The notes under the pieces are model-generated. The model was not told the DNA's origin. It did not search any database and saw only the letters and a program-made list of their open reading frames with translations. Shown in pieces: positions 7,934 to 12,668 of a stretch of DNA of 12,668 nt; position 1 is the stretch's first letter; the number at the start of each line of letters is the position of its first letter. This DNA is from Treponema sp. UBA3819 (GTDB taxonomy: Bacteria; Spirochaetota; Spirochaetia; Treponematales; Treponemataceae), in assembly GCA_002369025.1 (NCBI GenBank), contig DFDV01000013.1, forward strand, positions 1-12,668, in the 5' to 3' direction. The translations under genes and the position numbers were made by a program.

Positions 7934-9682
7934 ATGTTAGAGAGTCCGGCAGCTATCAGACAGCGAAGAATCAGCGACATTTCCTTTACGGTTGACAGCC
8001 AGCTTCAGGTTACCGAGGCAAACAGAAATTTTCTCCGCTTATTCAATACCGTTGACAGCAATGTAAATCTTGGCGATTACATGGACGAACGGAACAGAAA
8101 AAATTTCCAGTATTTTCTTTCTTCCTGCAATGAGGAAACGGAAAATCCCTATTTTATTGCGGAATTCACTCCCCGTAATGACCACATGAACTGCATTGTA
8201 CAGGTGAACAAAGATGGAAACCTTTTTTCAGTCACGATGCAGGAAATTTCCTATCTGATGGAAATGCTGGAAAAAATCATCTTTGAAAACCGCAAGTACC
8301 AGAAGATTCTAAACAATTTCAATTCCTATTTTTTTACTTTTGACGGCAGCCGCTATTGTCTGCAGAACACCAGGGATTTGACTGACCTTTTTGAAGGCAA
8401 TGAAGAGACTTTCCGCAATTATTTTCTTGATTTCTTTAAGATTGATATTTCTCTGGAAGAAAATTCAAAACAGATTTCACAGCTTTTTGAAGATATGTCC
8501 CGCAAGGAAATAGACAGGTCTTATCATCTGCTGACTCTGGATGGAGAAGAAGTTCACATTATGTCCAGAAAATTCAGCACCCGCAAAAAAACGGCCTACC
8601 TTGCCCTTATTTCTACAGATGCCAGCGTAAAAGATGACGGTCTCTTTGTAGAAAAATTTGACGGACTTACCAATCTTTACAATAAGAAAACCGTTACGGA
8701 AATGCTGATTAATAAAATCAATGTTTCCAAGCAGTCCGGTTCGCTTTTTATCATCGATGTGGATAAATTTAAGGAATGCAATGACGTTTTTGGCCATGCC
8801 TTTGGAGACAAAGTTCTGGTAGCTGTTTCAAAAGTCATTCAGGAAGCCCTGGGTTCTCTTGGTTTTGCCGGAAGAATTGGCGGTGATGAGTTTATCTGCT
8901 ATCTGGAAAGAACGGAAGAATATGACGTACGGACTATTGCCCGTAATATCCGCCTGGGAATTCAGTGGGCAATTCCGGCAATCAATCCGGGCAGCGTGGT
9001 AACCTGTTCCATGGGTATTGTTCGTATTCCCCAGAATGCCGCCACCTACGAGGATGCATTTAAAATCGCTGACAAATGTCTCTACATTGCCAAGAGCCGC
9101 GGACGCAACTGCTATGTAATCTACCGGCCGGAACTGCATGATTCGGTAATTCAGAAAAATGATGAAGGCTTAAAGGATCTGGTTTCCGGCAAGCGGTATG
9201 CAGAAAGCGTAGAAACTGAAATTTCCATTTTGCACATGCTTTCTGTGTACAAGCCAGGAGAAAAGAAAAATCAACTGATAGAAAATCTGATTCCAAAACT
9301 GACGGACTTCCTGCAGGTTCACAAAATGACGGTCTTTAAATATGACGGTCTTGCCTACAATATTGCCTATTCTTCGGGGCATGATGATGTCAATTTTCGT
9401 CAGCATAATCTGGGTGCTGATTATTTTAAGTACTTTAACGACTATGATTTCTTTCAGGCGGACAACATCAATGTTTTTGATACCGTAGACAAGGAAAAAT
9501 ATGATATGTACCTGACGGACAAGGTTTCCTCTACGCTGGAAGTTTTGTGCAGAAAAGAAGACGGTACTCCTGACATTCTTGTCTGTTATGATGTCTTTAA
9601 GCCTGCGCGCACTTTCCCCAAGCAGAAAATTGTCTTTGGCATTATGGTCGCAAGAATTTTGTCACAGAAGGGTATTTTTTAG
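7934..9682 (+). CDS. PAS-GGDEF diguanylate cyclase with C-terminal GAF-like region
   Basis: A 582-residue soluble protein predicted to make cyclic di-GMP from two GTP. Residues about 14-115 look like a PAS sensor (ISFTVDSQLQVTEANRNFL start). About 120-235 is a second, weaker PAS-like unit. The GGDEF domain spans about 240-400: it opens with DGLTNLYNK at 243, has metal-binding Asp275 in IIDVDKFKECND, and has an intact GGDEF at 316-320. The usual RxxD product-inhibition site just before GGDEF is absent. After the cyclase, residues about 425-582 form an extra alpha/beta region resembling a GAF domain, an uncommon position because GGDEF is normally C-terminal. No membrane segment or signal peptide is seen, so it acts in the cytosol. 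The start ATG has no recognisable ribosome-binding site. The gene is divergent from the LolA-like/MMPL operon and its stop overlaps the convergent thioesterase stop by four bases. The signal sensed is unknown. Confidence 0.9.
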   Translation: MLESPAAIRQRRISDISFTVDSQLQVTEANRNFLRLFNTVDSNVNLGDYMDERNRKNFQYFLSSCNEETENPYFIAEFTPRNDHMNCIVQVNKDGNLFSVTMQEISYLMEMLEKIIFENRKYQKILNNFNSYFFTFDGSRYCLQNTRDLTDLFEGNEETFRNYFLDFFKIDISLEENSKQISQLFEDMSRKEIDRSYHLLTLDGEEVHIMSRKFSTRKKTAYLALISTDASVKDDGLFVEKFDGLTNLYNKKTVTEMLINKINVSKQSGSLFIIDVDKFKECNDVFGHAFGDKVLVAVSKVIQEALGSLGFAGRIGGDEFICYLERTEEYDVRTIARNIRLGIQWAIPAINPGSVVTCSMGIVRIPQNAATYEDAFKIADKCLYIAKSRGRNCYVIYRPELHDSVIQKNDEGLKDLVSGKRYAESVETEISILHMLSVYKPGEKKNQLIENLIPKLTDFLQVHKMTVFKYDGLAYNIAYSSGHDDVNFRQHNLGADYFKYFNDYDFFQADNINVFDTVDKEKYDMYLTDKVSSTLEVLCRKEDGTPDILVCYDVFKPARTFPKQKIVFGIMVARILSQKGIF

Positions 9683-10128
9683 TCTGAAAAGCCGCCGGCC
9701 CGGATAAGGGCATCAACTTTGTCTGTAAATGTTTTTGGGCATACAAAGAGACTCTTCCCCGTGGCAAGACTGACACACATCTGGCTTACGGAACCTTTTG
9801 TGGTGAGTTCACCAGTTCTGGCGTTGTATAATTCAAACTTTACTCTGAGCATATTTTCGTATTCGTCCAGAATGGCTTTTGCCCGGCAGATGTCGCTAAA
9901 GCGCAGGGATTTTATGTACTTTACTTTTACTTCGGTGACAGGAAAGGCATAGCCGTCTTTTTCCATGTCGATGTAGGTGTAGCCGATTTTTTCCAGAAGA
10001 GTGCAGCGGGCTTTTTCAAAATAATTGATATAGTTTCCGTGCCAGGCGATTCTCATGGAATCTACCTCAAAAAATTCAATTCTGAATGTTGTTTCAGCAG
10101 TCAAAATGTGGGGGTCTAATACTTCCAT
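9679..10128 (-). CDS. Acyl-CoA thioesterase, hot-dog fold (4HBT/YbgC-like)
   Basis: A 149-residue single-domain hot-dog thioesterase that should hydrolyse an acyl-CoA or acyl-ACP thioester. The family motif appears as FFEVDSMRIAWHGNYINYFEKAR: Asp23 aligns with the catalytic Asp of YbgC-type enzymes, followed by His30 and Asn32-Tyr33 of the WHGNY element. A second conserved block, FPVTEVKVKYIKSLRFSD, matches the central strands of the fold. Length is typical. The ATG at 10128 starts just before the first beta strand. The frame stays open upstream to a TTG at 10266, but that extension is Cys/Ile-rich and unlike the family. A weak TACAAT -10 (minus strand, 10145-10150) lies just upstream. The gene is 1.8 kb from the LolA-like/MMPL operon on the same strand. 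Thioesterases accompany such exporters in aryl-polyene clusters, but a link here is inference. The substrate is unknown. Confidence 0.85.
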   Translation of the reverse strand: MEVLDPHILTAETTFRIEFFEVDSMRIAWHGNYINYFEKARCTLLEKIGYTYIDMEKDGYAFPVTEVKVKYIKSLRFSDICRAKAILDEYENMLRVKFELYNARTGELTTKGSVSQMCVSLATGKSLFVCPKTFTDKVDALIRAGGFSD

Positions 10129-10219
10129 AAAAGCAGTGTAACGTATTGTACTGCATTCACACAAGAGACAAAAAGGGCACAGGCAAATGCGGAGACCCTG
10201 GGTTTTACTATCTTTCTGC

Positions 10220-10248
10220 TTTAAAAAATTACAATTTTCTATTATAAT
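10220..10248 (+). promoter_or_regulatory. Probable promoter for the OPT transporter operon
   Basis: A perfect TATAAT -10 (10243-10248) is preceded, with a 17-base spacer, by TTTAAA (10220-10225), which matches four of six -35 bases. It predicts a transcript start near 10255 and an untranslated leader of about 105 bases before the ATG at 10360. The -10 lies within the palindrome ATTATAAT (10241-10248), so TATAAT also reads on the minus strand, but no -35 supports a promoter in that direction. Confidence 0.5.
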
Positions 10249-10256
10249 GGTCATTC

Positions 10257-10320
10257 GGTTTATCAATTTAATTATTTAAACCAAGTTTATCAGCTTTAGG
10301 AAATGCTGATTCATCAACTT
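10257..10320 (+). promoter_or_regulatory. Structured leader upstream of the OPT transporter
   Basis: Two foldable elements follow the predicted transcript start. The first is an inverted repeat GGTTTA (10257-10262) / TAAACC (10277-10282), which could be an operator or a 5' hairpin. The second is a hairpin with inner arms ATCAGC (10289-10294) / GCTGAT (10305-10310) and outer arms AAGTT (10283-10287) / AACTT (10316-10320). Neither is followed by a T run, so they are not terminators. No known riboswitch is recognised. The rest of the 231-base gap between the thioesterase and transporter starts holds the promoter described separately and, at 10346-10349, the GGAG ribosome site. Confidence 0.35.
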
Positions 10321-10359
10321 TTCCGACAAATTCTATGCTCTAGTTGGAGATTTTCTTTT

Positions 10360-12240
10360 ATGGAAGAAAAGTCATTCAAACCATTCATTTCCGCTGACCG
10401 AGTGCTGCCAGAAATCACTCCGGTTTCAATCTGTCTCGGAATAATCCTTGCCGTGCTCTTTGGTGCGGCAAACGCTTACTTGGGTCTCCGGGTCGGCATG
10501 ACCGTCTCGGCTTCAATTCCTGCCGCCGTTCTCTCAATGGGAATCATCCGAATCATCTTGAAGCGGGATTCCATCCTTGAAAACAATCTGGTGCAGACAA
10601 TCGGCTCGACCGGTGAATCCCTTGCCGCCGGAGCAATCTTTACTATCCCCGCGCTCTTTATGTGGGCAAACGAAAGTGACGCGATTACAAAACCGTCATT
10701 CTGGGTCATAGCGATTATCTCCCTCTGCGCGGCTTTGCTGGGTCTTATTTTTATGGTTCCCCTCCGCTCGGCTCTTATCGTCGAGGAGCACGGAATTCTT
10801 CCCTTCCCGGAAGGAACTGCCTGTGCGGAGGTTTTGCTTGCAGGAGAAGAAGGCGGCGAAAAATCAAAGACCGTTTTCTCTGGTCTCGGAATCGCGGCCC
10901 TCTACAAATTCATCGCTGACGGATTGCGTCTCTTCCCTTCAGAAATTGACTGGAGCATCAAAAAATTCGGTACGGGCTTTGGTGCGGATGTTCTTCCAGC
11001 CCTTGCAGGTGTCGGCTACATCTGCGGCAAAAAAATCTCTGCCTATATGTTCGCAGGCGGCGTAATCGGCTGGTTCGTCATAATTCCGCTGATTAATTTT
11101 TTCGGTCTTTCTTCTGTTTTTGCCCCTGCAAGTGCACCGGTTTCTGAACTCGGCGCATGGGGAATTTGGAGCAACTACCTCCGCTATGTGGGTGCGGGAG
11201 CTGTCGCCGCAGGAGGAATCATCAGCCTCGTTAAGTCATTTCCCACAATCATCAGGACTTTCAAAAAAGCTGTCAGCGGATTCGGTCACAAGGAAGCCGT
11301 TGAGACACGCACAAACCGTGACCTTTCAATGAAACCACTCTTGATTCTGGCTCTCGTAATCGTTGCTGTTATCTGGCTTTTGCCTGCAATTCCTGTGGGT
11401 CTTTTGGGAGCCATCATCATCGTGATTTTCGGCTTCTTTTTTGCCACGGTCTCAGCCCGCATGGTCGGTCTTGTAGGCTTTTCAAACAACCCGGTCTCTG
11501 GCATGACAATCGCAACGCTTCTGATTGCAACATCCCTGCTCAAATCAACCGGCCACACAGGAGCCGCCGGCATGGTAAGCGCAATCTGCGTGGGAACAAT
11601 CATCTGTATCATCGCATCAATGGCAGGCGACATGTCTCAGGATTTGAAAACCGGCTACATCGTGGGCGCTACGCCGAAAAATCAGCAGATTGGCGAGCTT
11701 ATTGGTTGTATCGTTTCGGCAATCGCAATCGGCGGAATCATGTATCTTCTGGATGCGGCATGGGGCTTCGGCTCAAAGGAACTTCCGGCTCCTCAGGCTA
11801 CATTGATGAAACTTGTCGTTGAAGGCGTTATGGGCGGAAACCTGCCATGGATTCTGGTTTTCGCCGGGGTTGGAATCGCAGTGGCAATCGAAGTAATCGG
11901 AATTCCTGTTCTTCCTGTGGCTGTCGGTCTCTATCTTCCGATTCATCTTTCTGTTCCGATTTTTATCGGCGGTCTGCTCCGCGCATTCTTTGACCGAAAA
12001 GGAGAAAAAGGAAAAGCAATCACAGATCGCGGTATTCTTTACAGTTCGGGACTTATCGCCGGTGAAGGCCTTATCGGTATTTTGCTGGCAGTGTTCGCAG
12101 TTATTCCCATGTCAAACGGAAAGTCGCTCTTACAGACAATAAACATGGGCAGCATTCTCGGAAATGCGGGCGGCCTGATTTTCTTCGTTCTTCTGCTGGC
12201 AAGCATGGTCTTCTTCACGAGAAACAAAAAGAATGCATAA
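10360..12240 (+). CDS. OPT family oligopeptide transporter
   Basis: A 626-residue, almost wholly hydrophobic inner-membrane protein with about 14-16 predicted membrane helices, the usual size for prokaryotic OPT members. The family signatures NAYLGLRVGMTVSASIPAAV (38-57), ENNLVQTIGSTGESLAAG (74-91) and FPEGTACAEVL (149-159) are clear and point to the bacterial EspB-like branch. OPT proteins are secondary importers for small peptides or, in some branches, metal chelates; which applies here is not decided by sequence. The ATG at 10360 follows a GGAG ribosome site with a 10-base spacer. An in-frame ATG at 10303 lies inside the leader hairpin, has AGGA only one base before it, and would add a poorly hydrophobic 19-residue stretch, so it is rejected. 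Ile codons favour ATC here, unlike the diguanylate cyclase gene. The last eight bases overlap the PqqD-like gene. Confidence 0.93.
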   Translation: MEEKSFKPFISADRVLPEITPVSICLGIILAVLFGAANAYLGLRVGMTVSASIPAAVLSMGIIRIILKRDSILENNLVQTIGSTGESLAAGAIFTIPALFMWANESDAITKPSFWVIAIISLCAALLGLIFMVPLRSALIVEEHGILPFPEGTACAEVLLAGEEGGEKSKTVFSGLGIAALYKFIADGLRLFPSEIDWSIKKFGTGFGADVLPALAGVGYICGKKISAYMFAGGVIGWFVIIPLINFFGLSSVFAPASAPVSELGAWGIWSNYLRYVGAGAVAAGGIISLVKSFPTIIRTFKKAVSGFGHKEAVETRTNRDLSMKPLLILALVIVAVIWLLPAIPVGLLGAIIIVIFGFFFATVSARMVGLVGFSNNPVSGMTIATLLIATSLLKSTGHTGAAGMVSAICVGTIICIIASMAGDMSQDLKTGYIVGATPKNQQIGELIGCIVSAIAIGGIMYLLDAAWGFGSKELPAPQATLMKLVVEGVMGGNLPWILVFAGVGIAVAIEVIGIPVLPVAVGLYLPIHLSVPIFIGGLLRAFFDRKGEKGKAITDRGILYSSGLIAGEGLIGILLAVFAVIPMSNGKSLLQTINMGSILGNAGGLIFFVLLLASMVFFTRNKKNA

Positions 12241-12589
12241 AACAAAAAAAATTCCCGCCAACTATATGGACTTGGTTTTCATCAAGAATGAAAGCCGGCC
12301 CTGGCGGGTAAAAGACGATGGATTTGTGGAAATCGACATGGAAAACAGGGGATTTTTCAACTCCATCGCCCAAAGATTTTTCAAAAAGCCGAAAATTTCT
12401 CACATTTCGCTCGATAAATATGGCTCTCTTTTGTGGCAGGCCTTGGACGGAAAAGCAACGGTAAGCGACATCCTAAAAGCGATGACCGAAGCCTTCCCGT
12501 CCGAAAGCGATAAAATGCTGAACCGCCTGGTGCAGTTTTTGGCCACGCTGGAAATGCACGGTTTTATAATCAGAAACGGAATCCGTTGA
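12233..12589 (+). CDS. PqqD-like (RRE-fold) small protein
   Basis: A 118-residue soluble protein whose second half matches the PqqD/coenzyme PQQ synthesis protein D pattern. It has an ISLDKYGSLLWQALDG segment (56-73, with Trp68 and Asp72-Gly73), TVSDI at 76-80, then a helix ending in FLATLEMHGFI (102-112). In PqqD and related RiPP recognition elements this winged-helix-like fold binds the leader of a precursor peptide and presents it to a modifying enzyme, often a radical SAM protein. No such enzyme or obvious precursor is seen in the window. The first 50 residues are basic and less conserved. The start ATG lies inside the OPT gene (8-base overlap, ATGCATAA), indicating translational coupling and a shared function with the transporter. 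A shorter start at Met12 (12266) is possible. What it binds is unknown. Confidence 0.8.
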   Translation: MHKTKKIPANYMDLVFIKNESRPWRVKDDGFVEIDMENRGFFNSIAQRFFKKPKISHISLDKYGSLLWQALDGKATVSDILKAMTEAFPSESDKMLNRLVQFLATLEMHGFIIRNGIR

Positions 12590-12668
12590 AAATTCAATAA
12601 GCAGCACGCAACTGCCAAGATAATAAGGCAGGGCCTCCGCATTATAATCCATTCACAAGTAAGACAAA

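Noticed and set aside
10129..10266. N-terminal extension of the thioesterase from a TTG at 10266
   Set aside because: The added residues do not resemble the hot-dog family, and the ATG at 10128 sits at the expected start of the fold.
12612..12631. Inverted repeat CTGCC/GGCAG after the PqqD-like gene as a terminator
   Set aside because: The stem is only 5 bp with a 10-base loop and no T run follows; it is too weak to call.
12643..12648. TATAAT as a promoter for a gene beyond the right edge
   Set aside because: No -35 of useful quality lies 15-19 bases upstream and the target gene is not visible.

Overview
The window looks like chromosomal DNA of a spirochaete, most likely a host-associated or gut-type Treponema. 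The grounds are a moderate GC content, a diderm-type LolA-like/RND exporter pair, a one-piece FtsK with a very long acidic linker, and a small cysteine-motif FMN enzyme of a type I associate with anaerobes. The genus is inferred from overall character, not from a marker gene. No rRNA, tRNA, CRISPR array, insertion sequence or prophage gene is visible. Nearly all the DNA is coding, and the longest stretch without a gene is about 230 bases.

Layout, left to right. (1) Positions 1-405 hold the 3' end of a plus-strand gene for a glycogen-binding-type (CBM48-like) domain protein with a Lys/Ala-rich tail. It is followed by a strong bidirectional terminator. (2) ftsK lies on the minus strand at 502-3771. 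(3) Divergent from ftsK, behind a good sigma70-type promoter, is a compact FMN-dependent alpha-hydroxy-acid dehydrogenase/oxidase family gene (3945-4850). (4) Facing it with a 1-base gap is a minus-strand two-gene operon. It consists of a LolA-like periplasmic carrier (7211-7852) whose end overlaps the start of a 795-residue MMPL/RND-type exporter (4852-7239). (5) Divergent from the operon is a PAS-GGDEF diguanylate cyclase with an extra C-terminal domain (7934-9682). Its stop codon interlocks with that of a minus-strand hot-dog thioesterase (9679-10128). (6) A roughly 230-base intergenic region carries a promoter and foldable leader for an OPT-family peptide transporter (10360-12240). That gene overlaps by 8 bases a PqqD-like small protein (12233-12589).

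Two functional units stand out. The LolA-like carrier, the MMPL exporter and possibly the nearby thioesterase are a combination known from aryl-polyene/flexirubin-type outer-membrane lipid clusters. The acyl carrier proteins, ketosynthases and ligase of such clusters are not in this window. The OPT transporter plus PqqD-like protein is a translationally coupled pair joining a peptide importer to a peptide-binding RRE-type fold, with no radical SAM enzyme in view. This is the best candidate here for a poorly described system. The remaining genes are housekeeping (ftsK) or signalling (diguanylate cyclase).
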